A stretch of DNA of 25,265 bases from Anaerolineae bacterium (GTDB lineage: Bacteria > Chloroflexota > Anaerolineae > B4-G1), in contig JAUXFI010000002.1 of the NCBI GenBank assembly GCA_030620125.1, forward strand, positions 1 through 25,265, written 5' to 3'. How positions within the stretch are numbered: the stretch's first letter is position 1; every line of letters begins with the position of its first letter. A program made the translations under genes and the position numbers. The notes beneath the pieces are model-generated. The model was given only the letters and a program-made list of their open reading frames with translations. It did not search any database and was not told the DNA's origin. Below, in pieces: positions 1-7,123 of this stretch.

Positions 1-2
1 GC

Positions 3-641
3 GGGGAGGAGGCAGCCGCCCGCCAACGGTTGGGCGCGGCGCAGCAGCGGCTGGAGGCGTGCGAAGCGCTCGGGCGGCAGATGGCGGACAAACTCGAGCG
101 GCGGGACGAGTTGGCGACCAAACAGTCCATCTACGACGAACTGAGGACTGCCTTTGGCGTCAAGGGCGTGCCGGCGATGGTCATTGAGGCGGCGGTGCCA
201 GAGATAGAGATCGAGGCCAACCGGCTCCTGGCGCGCATGACCGGCGGTCGCATGCACGTGCGCTTTGACACGCAGCGGGAGACGCTGGCGGGCGAGGTGC
301 GAGAGACGCTAGAGATCAAGATCGCGGATGAATTGGGGACGCGGGAGTATTCCCTCTACTCAGGCGGCGAGGCATTTCGGGTCAACTTTGCCATCCGCAT
401 TGCGCTCTCGAAACTGTTGGCGCGGCGGGCGGGGGCGCAGTTGCAGACGTTGGTGATTGACGAGGGGTTTGGCACGCAGGACGCGCAGGGCCGGGAGCGG
501 CTGATCGAGGCAATCAATGCCATTCGGGATGACTTTGCGCGTGTGCTGGTGGTCACGCACATTGACGAGTTGAAGGATGCCTTTCCTGTGCGCATCGAGG
601 TGACCAAGACGCCGGATGGGTCGGTGGTTGAAGTGGCGTAG
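3..641 (+). CDS. sbcC: SbcC/Rad50-type SMC ATPase, C-terminal part (5' truncated by window)
   Basis: This is the C-terminal ATPase lobe of an SbcC/Rad50-like protein, the ATPase partner of the SbcD/Mre11 nuclease in processing DNA ends and hairpins. The frame is open from the left edge, so the start lies outside; a TTG at 30 is internal. Visible elements are the end of a charged helical region (30-150), the ABC signature SGGE at 360-371 within a stretch ending in KLLA, the Walker B segment LVIDEGFGTQD at about 450-482, and the downstream histidine-loop region VVTHIDEL. The order and spacing match the C-terminal half of SbcC. The gene ends in TAG and faces the minus-strand gene ending at 684. 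The N-terminal Walker A half cannot be seen, so a close SMC relative other than SbcC is possible. Confidence 0.88.
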   Translation, partial: GEEAAARQRLGAAQQRLEACEALGRQMADKLERRDELATKQSIYDELRTAFGVKGVPAMVIEAAVPEIEIEANRLLARMTGGRMHVRFDTQRETLAGEVRETLEIKIADELGTREYSLYSGGEAFRVNFAIRIALSKLLARRAGAQLQTLVIDEGFGTQDAQGRERLIEAINAIRDDFARVLVVTHIDELKDAFPVRIEVTKTPDGSVVEVA

Positions 642-683
642 CGGTCATGCGGCTGAAATAAAGTGCTTACCGCGCCTGCCTGG

Positions 684-1280
684 TCAGCGTCTCTCACGTC
701 GTTTGTCGGCGCGGCTCATTCCCCAGGCAGTGCGGAGCTCGTCCAGTTGGCGAGAGAGCGTCATCCAGTCCTCGACCAGGAAGACGAAACCGGGGACGTC
801 AGGAGACAGGAGGTAAGGGCTGAACCAGAGGCGCAACCAGGCTTTGTTGACAGGGTATTTCGAGAGCTCTACCACGAGGACGGTCTTGCCCCAATAGGGT
901 TCCAGCCAGCGCTGGCGGGCCGCTTTCTCCTCGGCAGGGTCAAAGACCTGGGCGAAGGTCTTGGGGCGCACGCTCTTGATGCGGCCGTAGGAGATGATGA
1001 GCGGGTAAATGGGGGTCTGAATGCGCAGGTGGTCTGGCTTGCACCATACCCAGGCCAGCCGTCGGGCCAGGTAGGCGTAGACCAGGATGACGATGGAAAC
1101 GGAGGCCGGTACGAGGGCGAGGGGGCGGAAGGGGGCGTGGATGATTGGGATGCGAGGCGCAAACCACCACAGCACGACTGAGCTCAGCACGATCAGGATG
1201 CAGGGCCAGGTCCAGCGTTGCCCCATGCGTTCGTAGATCAACAAACGGAAGCGTTTTACACGGCGTCGTCTTTTGGCCAT
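684..1280 (-). CDS. Small membrane protein with a PH-like cytoplasmic domain
   Basis: This is a 198-residue protein of unknown function. A very basic N-terminus (MAKRRRRVKRFR) precedes two hydrophobic helices at about residues 25-43 and 54-72. A soluble part of about 110 residues follows and ends in another basic tail (DKRRERR). The helix pair plus a beta-rich domain resembles bacterial PH (bPH2/YdbT-like) proteins, but that match is weak. The ATG at 1280 is preferred over the in-frame ATG at 1292 because AGGA lies five bases upstream of it. A sigma70-type promoter with a palindrome on its -10 box lies about 80 bases upstream, divergent from the DUF4388 gene. The positive-inside pattern puts both termini in the cytoplasm. 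Confidence 0.72.
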   Translation of the reverse strand: MAKRRRRVKRFRLLIYERMGQRWTWPCILIVLSSVVLWWFAPRIPIIHAPFRPLALVPASVSIVILVYAYLARRLAWVWCKPDHLRIQTPIYPLIISYGRIKSVRPKTFAQVFDPAEEKAARQRWLEPYWGKTVLVVELSKYPVNKAWLRLWFSPYLLSPDVPGFVFLVEDWMTLSRQLDELRTAWGMSRADKRRERR

Positions 1281-1352
1281 TTTGGTCCTCATTCCGTGGG
1301 CAGGTGTGCCCCGTCGTTGTGCACGAGCAGTCGGGTTCCGGTTCGCTCATAG

Positions 1353-1367
1353 GTGATAGTATATCAC
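1353..1367. promoter_or_regulatory. Palindrome over the minus-strand -10 box (candidate operator)
   Basis: GTGATA and TATCAC form a perfect 6-bp inverted repeat around a 3-base centre. The right half and centre overlap the -10 hexamer (plus-strand 1358-1363) of the promoter for the gene at 684-1280. A dimeric repressor binding here would block that promoter. No regulator gene is adjacent, so the operator role is inferred. Confidence 0.4.
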
Positions 1368-1386
1368 TTGCTGAAGCGATGGACAA
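1358..1386 (-). promoter_or_regulatory. Sigma70-type promoter for the PH-like membrane protein gene
   Basis: Read on the minus strand, the -35 box is TTGTCC (1386-1381) and the -10 box is TATACT (1363-1358), separated by exactly 17 bases. The predicted start of transcription is near 1351, giving a leader of about 70 bases before the ATG at 1280. Confidence 0.6.
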
Positions 1387-1421
1387 GTGACAATTGATGC
1401 ATTTGTCCCCCGTTTTGGCGG

Positions 1422-1450
1422 TTGACTTGCGTGCCAAGAGAAGGTATAAT
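1422..1450 (+). promoter_or_regulatory. Strong sigma70-type promoter of the DUF4388-GTPase operon
   Basis: The -35 box TTGACT (1422-1427) and a perfect -10 box TATAAT (1445-1450) are separated by 17 bases. Transcription should start near 1457, leaving about 58 bases of leader. This also rules out translation starting upstream of it: the in-frame TTG at 1422 is part of the -35 box. Confidence 0.75.
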
Positions 1451-1514
1451 CAAGTCTAATACGGCTTTGATTGGATTCAGGCCCACGGCCTTCTTGGTCG
1501 CAGTGGAGGTAGAC

Positions 1515-2348
1515 ATGGCGCTGAAGGGAAACCTGCGGGATTTCAGTACGACGCAGTTGCTCAATTTAATCAACCTGGCGCGCAAGACGGGCACGCTGGC
1601 GATTGACACACGGGAGACGCGGGCCCGCTTGTGTTTCAGGGAGGGCAAACTCATTTACGCGACATTGGATGGGCGGGATGATCATCTGGCTGTAATGCTT
1701 CATCAGGCGGGCAAGATCACGGAAGAGCAGTCTCGTACAATCCAAACTCGGGCGGATGTCAAGAGCGACAAGGAACTGGGCCTATTGCTGATCAATGCGG
1801 GCTACGTGAGTCAAGCTGACATTGTGCAGAGTGTGCGTGCTCACATTTTGAACAACATTTATCGTCTCTTCACCTGGGCTGAAGGTTCTTTCCGCTTCGA
1901 AGCGAACGTGCTGCCGTTCGAGAACCGCATCACTGTTCCCATTGACCTGGAGAACGTGATCATGGAGGGCAGTCGCCGCCTGAAGGAGTGGGAGCGGCTG
2001 CAAGACGAGTTGCCTGACCTCAATGTCTCCCTCAAGTTCACTGAGCGTCCCAGTGCGCGCCTGCGCAATATCAGTCTCAGTGTCGAGGAGTGGCGTGTGG
2101 TTTCCTTCATCAACCCACGCAACACTATCCGCCAGATTGCGCAGTACAACAACATGAGCGATTTTCAGATTCGCAAGGTCGTATACGGCCTGTTGCAGGC
2201 AGGGTTGGTGGAGCTGGTGCAGCGAAGAGGGGTTATCAGCAAGCCTGCTCCGACTGGAGCGCCTAGCAAGACGCCGATAACTATGCGCCGTCCGGCCGTC
2301 AAACGGGGCGTGATTCTGCGATTGATTGATCGCATTAGGAAGCTGTAA
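1515..2348 (+). CDS. DUF4388 (PATAN-type) protein with C-terminal winged-helix-like domain
   Basis: This 277-residue protein begins with the typical DUF4388/PatA-N-terminal motif (MALKGNLRDFSTTQLLNLIN, residues 1-20). The DUF4388 region covers about residues 1-170, including the GKLIYATLDG segment. A helical module at about 185-240 (WRVVSFINPRNTIRQIAQYNNMSD) looks like a winged-helix domain. A short basic tail ends in RKL. The start at 1515 is supported by GGAGGT seven bases upstream and by the promoter at 1422-1450. DUF4388 proteins are found in bacterial signalling and gliding-related systems. The GTPase that follows begins two bases after this stop, so the pair probably works together, with this protein as a partner, effector or regulator of the GTPase. 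The exact role is unknown. Confidence 0.85.
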   Translation: MALKGNLRDFSTTQLLNLINLARKTGTLAIDTRETRARLCFREGKLIYATLDGRDDHLAVMLHQAGKITEEQSRTIQTRADVKSDKELGLLLINAGYVSQADIVQSVRAHILNNIYRLFTWAEGSFRFEANVLPFENRITVPIDLENVIMEGSRRLKEWERLQDELPDLNVSLKFTERPSARLRNISLSVEEWRVVSFINPRNTIRQIAQYNNMSDFQIRKVVYGLLQAGLVELVQRRGVISKPAPTGAPSKTPITMRRPAVKRGVILRLIDRIRKL

Positions 2349-2350
2349 CG

Positions 2351-2887
2351 ATGCAAACTGTCAAGATGGTCGTCACCGGTCCCTTCTCGGCTGGCAAAAC
2401 GCAGTTTATCCAAAGCATCAGTGAGATTGATGTCGTTGCGACGGAGCGCAAGATAAGTCGCGCAGAGGAGCGTATCAAGGATCGGACCACGGTGGCGATG
2501 GACTTTGGGCGCATTACCGTGGACGAGGATTTGGTGCTCTACCTATTCGGTACTCCCGGTCAGCGCCGCTTTGACTTTATGTGGGAGATTTTGTCGGAAG
2601 GCATGCTCGGTTTCGTCGTTCTCCTCGACAGTGTGCGAGCGGAGACGTTCCGTGAGGCCCGCAGTATCCTGCAGACTTTTCGTTCCTACGCTTCTGTGCC
2701 CTACGTAGTCGCCGCCAACAAGCAGGACTTGGAAGATGCATGGTCGGCTGAAGACTTGCGCATTGCACTTCGTATTCCCCAGGAGGTCAAAGTATTGCCC
2801 TGTGTGGCGCTTGATCGAGCGAGTGTCAAGCAGGTGTTGCTGGAACTCTTGTACTCAATTCTCGAAATGATGGATGAGGGGGAATAG
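2351..2887 (+). CDS. Ras-like small GTPase (COG2229/CvnD-like, MglA-related)
   Basis: This is a 178-residue soluble GTPase. G1 is GPFSAGKT (residues 10-17), G2 is Thr46/Thr47 in RTTVAMDFG, G3 is FGTPGQ (66-71) and G4 is NKQD (123-126). The G5 position is a weak CVA (151-153). G3 lacks the canonical Asp of DxxG but keeps the Gln. This variant is normal for the prokaryotic CvnD/MglA-related GTPases that serve as signalling switches. No Roadblock/LC7 or DUF742 gene, the usual partners of CvnD, is adjacent; the only operon partner is the DUF4388 gene two bases upstream. The start is an ATG with AGGAA in the end of the preceding gene, suggesting translational coupling. It is not a translation GTPase. 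Confidence 0.88.
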   Translation: MQTVKMVVTGPFSAGKTQFIQSISEIDVVATERKISRAEERIKDRTTVAMDFGRITVDEDLVLYLFGTPGQRRFDFMWEILSEGMLGFVVLLDSVRAETFREARSILQTFRSYASVPYVVAANKQDLEDAWSAEDLRIALRIPQEVKVLPCVALDRASVKQVLLELLYSILEMMDEGE

Positions 2888-2988
2888 AAGCGCGGCTGAG
2901 AGAAGGCGGATACTCCTTCCCATAGTCGGGGCCTGTGTTGTGCGGAGCGATGCAAACCTCGCTTGCGCGTTGTCAAGGCGGGTTTCAT

Positions 2989-3030
2989 GGCGGTCGAACC
3001 ACGGGGCGATAGGTTCGACCGCCGTTTTGT
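2989..3030 (+). terminator. Intrinsic terminator of the DUF4388-GTPase operon
   Basis: A perfect 12-bp GC-rich inverted repeat (2989-3000 with 3012-3023) encloses an 11-base loop and is followed by GTTTTGT. It lies about 100 bases after the GTPase stop and separates this transcript from the hydrolase operon. Confidence 0.8.
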
Positions 3031-3095
3031 CAGTAAACTGTAACCTCACTTTAACGGAACTGCAATGTTCTCTCAATTCTCGCTGTACAGTTCTG

Positions 3096-3104
3096 TGGTA
3101 TGAT
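3096..3104 (+). promoter_or_regulatory. Extended -10 promoter for the hydrolase-V4R-reductase operon
   Basis: TGGTATGAT contains the TGn extension and a 5/6 -10 hexamer (TATGAT at 3099-3104). No good -35 box lies at the right distance, as is common for extended -10 promoters. Transcription would begin near 3111, which leaves a leader of about 190 bases. Confidence 0.5.
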
Positions 3105-3110
3105 TAGGGC

Positions 3111-3301
3111 ACGTTTTGTTTTGCCGACGACGAGAGAGGGGGAGCATCGCAGGCGCGACCGGAACAGCGCCCTGGGCGGCTGCTCCTTGGCGCGTATGAA
3201 ACGCCCTCTGTATGATCGAAGGGGCGGCGTGAGTTTTGTATGTTTGTACCGGAAGGCCCGGTGAACGGGAGAGCAATGCGGCCACAGGGAGCAATACGAC
3301 T
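3111..3301 (+). promoter_or_regulatory. Long structured 5' leader (candidate cis-acting RNA)
   Basis: This untranslated stretch contains nested complementary segments: GGAGCA (3141-3146) with TGCTCC (3181-3186), enclosing CAGGCGC (3150-3156) with its complement at 3167-3174 (one bulged C). Two mutually exclusive hairpins follow: GCGT (3191-3195 region) with ACGC (3201-3204), or CGCCCT (3202-3207) with AGGGGCG (3220-3225 region). Alternative pairings of this kind fit an RNA switch or attenuator. It matches no riboswitch consensus that I can recognise by eye. No other gene is visible here. Confidence 0.35.
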
Positions 3302-4108
3302 ATGAGTTCCCTTGTTACCGACCGAGGTGTAGTTCACTACGAGGCTTATGGCCGCGGGCGGCCTGTGATCTTGCTGCACGGCTGGCTAGAATCGTGGGAT
3401 CACTGGCTGGGGACGATGGAGGCGCTGAGTCGCCGCCACAAGACCTATGCGCTTGATTTCTGGGGTTTCGGCGAATCTGGGAAGCAAGGGGATGCCTTCA
3501 CGATCCAGGATTACGTCGAGATGGTGGACCAGTTCATGGAGCGCCTGGGGATCCAGCAGGCACCGATAATGGGCCATTCCATGGGTGGGACCGTCTCTCT
3601 CAGCCTGGCGCTAGAGCATCCTGAGAGAGTTGAGAATGTGGTGGTCATAGGGTCTCCTATCGTGGGCGACGGGCTGGCTCTCTTTCTGCGGTTGGCAGCG
3701 CGACATTCGCTGGCCAGAGTGGCCTACCGGGTGCCAGGCGCTATCCCACTGGGTGTCAGGTTGCTCTCTCCTCTCCTGGCACGGGACTGGAAGACCTGGT
3801 ACAAGATGTTCGAGCGCGACCTTTCGCGCACCACTTTGGAATCTTTTCACCATAGCATTGCTTCGCTGCGCAAAACGGACCTGCGCCAACGTCTGAAGGA
3901 AGTCTGGGTGCCAGTGTTGGGCATCTACGGGCAGATGGATCGTATTGTGGATCCCAGGCAGGGTGAAGTGTTGGCGCAAGGTGTGCCGCAAGGCCAGATA
4001 CGCTATTTCCAACACTCGGGCCATTTCCCAATGATAGACGAGCCTGATCGGTTTTTTCGTGCTTTGCACGAGTTTCTGGATCATCAGTCTGAGCACATAG
4101 CGACGTGA
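3302..4108 (+). CDS. Alpha/beta hydrolase with intact catalytic triad
   Basis: This 268-residue alpha/beta-fold hydrolase of unknown substrate has an HGW oxyanion-region motif at 26-28 (LLHGWLESW) and a nucleophile elbow GHSMGG with Ser93. The predicted acid is Asp213 (GQMDRIVDP) and the base His241 (SGHFPMIDEP). A helical cap lies between about 125 and 195. There is no signal peptide. The ATG at 3302 was chosen because GGGAG lies ten bases upstream and homology-like sequence begins there; the frame is open further upstream but without family features. It is the first gene of a packed four-gene operon with the V4R, beta-helix and acyl-ACP-reductase-like genes, which suggests esterase or thioesterase chemistry on an acyl compound. 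A clear paralogue at 14355 has lost the serine. Confidence 0.87.
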   Translation: MSSLVTDRGVVHYEAYGRGRPVILLHGWLESWDHWLGTMEALSRRHKTYALDFWGFGESGKQGDAFTIQDYVEMVDQFMERLGIQQAPIMGHSMGGTVSLSLALEHPERVENVVVIGSPIVGDGLALFLRLAARHSLARVAYRVPGAIPLGVRLLSPLLARDWKTWYKMFERDLSRTTLESFHHSIASLRKTDLRQRLKEVWVPVLGIYGQMDRIVDPRQGEVLAQGVPQGQIRYFQHSGHFPMIDEPDRFFRALHEFLDHQSEHIAT

Positions 4109-4136
4109 TTGCTACTGACCGGGGGTGAGCATCCGT

Positions 4137-4787
4137 ATGGCGGATAGACCTGCACCGACGGCTGATGAAGCGCCGCAGTACTTTTTTCCCAACAAGATGG
4201 GCCGGATCATCTTGCTGGCGATGGAAGAGGTAATGGGCCGCAATGGGGTGAATGCGGTTCTGAATCTGGCCCGGCTTCAGCAATATATTGGGAACTATCC
4301 GCTGAACAACTTTGGCATGGAGTTCTCCTTCCAAGATGTGGGGCAACTGCTACAGGCGCTGGACGAGATGTACGGGCCTCGCGGTGGGCGCGGGCTGGCG
4401 CGGCGGGCCGGCCGGGCCTGTTTCAAGTTTGGCATCAAGGACATGGGGCCGATGCTGGGTGTAGCAGATCTGGCTTTTCGCGTCTTGCCCTTGAGGATGA
4501 AACTCAAGGTGGGTTTTGAGATCCTGGCTGAGACGTTCAACAAGTTCACTGACCACCTGGTGCGACTAGGGGAGGACGAGCAGTATTTTCACTGGATTAT
4601 CGAGCGTTGTGGTACGTGTTGGGGACGCGAGTGCAGTTCGCCCTGTTGCCATCTGGCTGTCGGCATTCTGGAGGAGGGGCTTTATTGGGTTAGTGGTGGC
4701 AAGAACTTTTACGTCGAGGAGGTGTCGTGCATTGCCACTGGAGATCGCACTTGCACCATTCTGGTCAGCAAGCGCCCACTGGACTGA
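4137..4787 (+). CDS. V4R (4-vinyl reductase) domain protein
   Basis: This 216-residue protein has a C-terminal V4R domain at about residues 125-210. It carries a cysteine cluster at 158, 161, 166, 170 and 171 (CGTCWGRECSSPCC), then Cys198 and Cys206 in the closing VSCIATGDRTC segment. V4R domains occur in BchJ-like bacteriochlorophyll proteins and as sensor domains of phenol-responsive XylR/DmpR-type regulators. They bind hydrophobic molecules and often a metal through cysteines. The N-terminal 120 residues are helical and unassigned. ATG 4137 is preferred over GTG 4125 because GGTGAG precedes it at normal spacing. No photosynthesis gene is nearby, so a role in bacteriochlorophyll synthesis is unlikely; ligand binding for the neighbouring enzymes is more plausible. 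Confidence 0.82.
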   Translation: MADRPAPTADEAPQYFFPNKMGRIILLAMEEVMGRNGVNAVLNLARLQQYIGNYPLNNFGMEFSFQDVGQLLQALDEMYGPRGGRGLARRAGRACFKFGIKDMGPMLGVADLAFRVLPLRMKLKVGFEILAETFNKFTDHLVRLGEDEQYFHWIIERCGTCWGRECSSPCCHLAVGILEEGLYWVSGGKNFYVEEVSCIATGDRTCTILVSKRPLD

Positions 4788-4795
4788 GCGGGTAG

Positions 4796-6043
4796 ATGCG
4801 CAAGATTATTTTACAGGACAAGCGCAAGATATTTCCATTCAACGAGCCAGCGCGTGACCTGCGTGTGCTCAATAAGCCGTTGTGGCTTTACCAACGGGAC
4901 GTGCTGGCCTCCTACGTCACCGAAGAGCGCGAGGTAAATTCGCTGGCAGAGATCGAGCCCCAGCGGGTGGAGACGCTGGTCTACCGGGACAATTTGTTTT
5001 TTGACGGTTTTTTCCTGGACGAATTTATCCAGCAGGCTCGAAAGTTGGGCAAGGCCTGCCGGGTCGCTTTTGCGCTGGACGATCGCGCTATCACTGCTCA
5101 TGCCATTCCTGTGCAGCGGGGTATCCGTCGTGAGGGGGAGGTGTACGTCGCCGACATGTGGTACTACCCGCACGGCGTTGATCCGAATGTGCGTTCACTG
5201 GTGATGGACACCGAAGCGCACGAGATGGGTTATTATCACGTCCCGACCCACATGTCCAACGAGATGGGTGATCTGGTGTACCATGTGCCCGCCAAACCAT
5301 TTTGCTCCATCGAGCATTGGGTTCACATCATCACTGCCAACGTCGTCTTTGGAGTGTTCGCCAACGGGGCGCGGCTGGATATTGACAGTCAGCGCCTGGG
5401 GAAGCAGATCAGACTGTTGTGGCGCTCAATGCTGGAAGGGAAACAGCTCCATTCTTCATCGGAGGTGGTGTACATAGGTCGCAATTGTAGCATTGATCCG
5501 ACTGCTATCATCAAAGGGCCGACCTACATTGGTGATAACGTCACCATTGGCCCAGGGGCTGTCATTGATGTCTCCATCATCGGAGATAACGTGAATATCA
5601 TGCAGGGTGGTCAGGTGCAGCTCAGCGTGGTATCGGACCGTTGCTATCTTCCTTTCCGGGCCGCGCTCTTTATGAGCGTGATGATGGAGGATTCGATGGT
5701 GGCACAGAATACTTGCCTGCAGTTCTGCTGCATTGGGCGCAATACCTTTATCGGCGCGGGTAATACTTTCACCGACTTTAATCTGGTACCAAAGTCCATT
5801 CGCGCGGTACACCAGGGTGGGCTGGAGGAGACAGGTATGCCGGTGCTGGGCGGTTGCGTGGGCCACAATTGCTTCATCGGTTCTGGTATGGTCGTGTATC
5901 CGGCGCGGGCTATCGAGTCGGACGTGGTGTTGTTGGCGACGGACAAGAGGCGCGTGATTGACCGGAATGTTCATTACGAAGACAGTGACCACTTTGCCAT
6001 TGATGGCGGGGCAAAGTTGCACCCCAGGATGTACAAGCGTTAG
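4796..6043 (+). CDS. Left-handed beta-helix (hexapeptide repeat) protein
   Basis: This 415-residue protein has a unique N-terminal half (about 1-215) and a hexapeptide-repeat left-handed beta-helix at about 224-385 (VVYIGRNCSIDPTAIIKG and on, with IGDNVTIGPG and IGAGNTF turns). The helix resembles the C-terminal half of GlmU-type and other nucleotidyltransferase-acyltransferase fusions. The N-terminus has no recognisable GxGxR nucleotidyltransferase loop. The family often transfers acyl groups or acts as a trimeric scaffold. The helix is interrupted at about 283-312, a cysteine-rich stretch (TCLQFCC). It begins eight bases after the V4R stop, and the reductase-like gene starts two bases after its own stop, so all three are co-translated. 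Acyl or acetyl transfer to a sugar or lipid is a guess from fold only. Confidence 0.78.
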   Translation: MRKIILQDKRKIFPFNEPARDLRVLNKPLWLYQRDVLASYVTEEREVNSLAEIEPQRVETLVYRDNLFFDGFFLDEFIQQARKLGKACRVAFALDDRAITAHAIPVQRGIRREGEVYVADMWYYPHGVDPNVRSLVMDTEAHEMGYYHVPTHMSNEMGDLVYHVPAKPFCSIEHWVHIITANVVFGVFANGARLDIDSQRLGKQIRLLWRSMLEGKQLHSSSEVVYIGRNCSIDPTAIIKGPTYIGDNVTIGPGAVIDVSIIGDNVNIMQGGQVQLSVVSDRCYLPFRAALFMSVMMEDSMVAQNTCLQFCCIGRNTFIGAGNTFTDFNLVPKSIRAVHQGGLEETGMPVLGGCVGHNCFIGSGMVVYPARAIESDVVLLATDKRRVIDRNVHYEDSDHFAIDGGAKLHPRMYKR

Positions 6044-6045
6044 GC

Positions 6046-7092
6046 ATGGGCGTGGCGGTGGATAACTTTGCTTTCGTCATCCATCCGTTCGATCCCAAGC
6101 AGGACGTGGCGCGCCGGTACCCGTTGCTGGCGCGAGTGCTGCCCGCGTCGCTGATCCATTTCTTCTGCCGCTTCTGGCCGCCGGTCTACCTTTCGCACAT
6201 CACGGGTGTACGCTCGGAGGCTACAGGGAAGGAGATCGAGGGCTGGTTGGTGGCCTGCCCGTTAACTGCCCGGCGGATGTTACAGATGCCGCCTCGAACG
6301 GTTTACAAAAAGATCGTTCAGACCGGCCTCATGGCGGAGGGGCTGGGGGCTCGTATTTTGGGGCTGCTGGCCTTTACAGCCGTGGTTGGCGATGGGGGAG
6401 TGACCATTGCCCAACGTCTCGACATTCCTGTCACCACGGGCCGCAGTCTCACCGTGGCGGTCACGGTCGAGGCGCTGGAGAAGGGAGCGCGCTGGAGAGG
6501 TATCCAGCTAGAATCGGCTACCGCAGCCGTGGTCGGGGCGACGGGCAGCATCGGCTCGGCGTGTGCCGAGGTGCTTGCTCCGATGGTGGCCGAGTTGGTG
6601 TTGATAAGCCGGCGCGAATCACGCCTGGTACAGGTGCGGGCGCGGGCCGAAGCGGCCGGGGGTTGTCTGGTGCGTGGTTCGGCGCAAGTGGATGACATCC
6701 GCGAGGCCGATATTGTGTTGAGCGCCACCAATGCCGCCAGTCCGGTTATCCAGCCGCAGCACCTTAAACGTGGCGCGGTTGTGTGCGACGTGGCTATCCC
6801 GCCGGATGTGTCGCCACGGGTGGTTCAAGAGCGGGATGATGTGTTGGTTATCAAGGGTGGGGTCGTAGATGTGCCCGGCGAGGTGGACTTTGGCTTCGAT
6901 TTTGGCCTTCCACCTGGCAAAGCCTACGCTTGCATGGCAGAGACGATGGTGCTGGCGCTGGAAGGGCGATATGAGAGTTACTCGCTGGGCAAGCAGATTC
7001 GAGTCGCAGAGGTGCGCGAGATTGCTCAACTGGCTCGCAAGCACGGTTTTCGACTGTCGGCGAGTCAGCGGTTAGAGATCGGCAGTCAGTAG
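6046..7092 (+). CDS. Acyl-ACP reductase-like dehydrogenase (COG5322, AAR family)
   Basis: This 348-residue protein closely resembles the cyanobacterial long-chain acyl-[acyl carrier protein] reductase, which makes fatty aldehydes from acyl-ACP. Matching elements in order are the SHITGVRSEATGKEIEGW segment (50-67), the Rossmann motif VVGATGSIGSA (162-172), the VIKGGVVDVPG segment (268-278), and YACMAETM (294-301). The last contains Cys296, which aligns with the catalytic cysteine of the cyanobacterial enzyme. The C-terminal ARKHGFRLSA matches too. The predicted reaction is NADPH-dependent reduction of an acyl thioester. No aldehyde-deformylating oxygenase gene is in the window, so alkane synthesis is not indicated; the aldehyde might go to alcohols, ethers or another sink. 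No convincing Shine-Dalgarno is seen; the start depends on the two-base gap after the previous gene. Confidence 0.8.
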   Translation: MGVAVDNFAFVIHPFDPKQDVARRYPLLARVLPASLIHFFCRFWPPVYLSHITGVRSEATGKEIEGWLVACPLTARRMLQMPPRTVYKKIVQTGLMAEGLGARILGLLAFTAVVGDGGVTIAQRLDIPVTTGRSLTVAVTVEALEKGARWRGIQLESATAAVVGATGSIGSACAEVLAPMVAELVLISRRESRLVQVRARAEAAGGCLVRGSAQVDDIREADIVLSATNAASPVIQPQHLKRGAVVCDVAIPPDVSPRVVQERDDVLVIKGGVVDVPGEVDFGFDFGLPPGKAYACMAETMVLALEGRYESYSLGKQIRVAEVREIAQLARKHGFRLSASQRLEIGSQ

Positions 7093-7104
7093 TCAACAGT
7101 CGCA
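7084..7104. repeat. Heptad tandem repeat across the reductase stop codon
   Basis: Three 7-base units, AGTCAGT, AGTCAAC and AGTCGCA, run over the last codons and the stop of the reductase-like gene. Related AGTCAGTAG sequence recurs near 7254-7263. It belongs to a set of junction repeats seen elsewhere in the window. Confidence 0.55.
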
Positions 7105-7123
7105 ATAGCGCAAAACTCGTCCT

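Noticed and set aside
1422..1514. An upstream TTG start that would extend the DUF4388 protein by 31 residues
   Set aside because: It overlaps the -35 and -10 boxes of a strong promoter and lacks DUF4388-like sequence; ATG 1515 has a good Shine-Dalgarno.
2888..3076. Small open frames on both strands after the GTPase gene
   Set aside because: They lie over the terminator, lack ribosome sites and show no family features.
3111..3301. A c-di-GMP, cobalamin or glycine riboswitch
   Set aside because: The conserved core motifs of these classes are not found by eye, so only a generic structured leader is claimed.
4137..4787. A bacteriochlorophyll 4-vinyl reductase (BchJ) assignment
   Set aside because: Only the V4R domain is shared and no other pigment gene is in the window.
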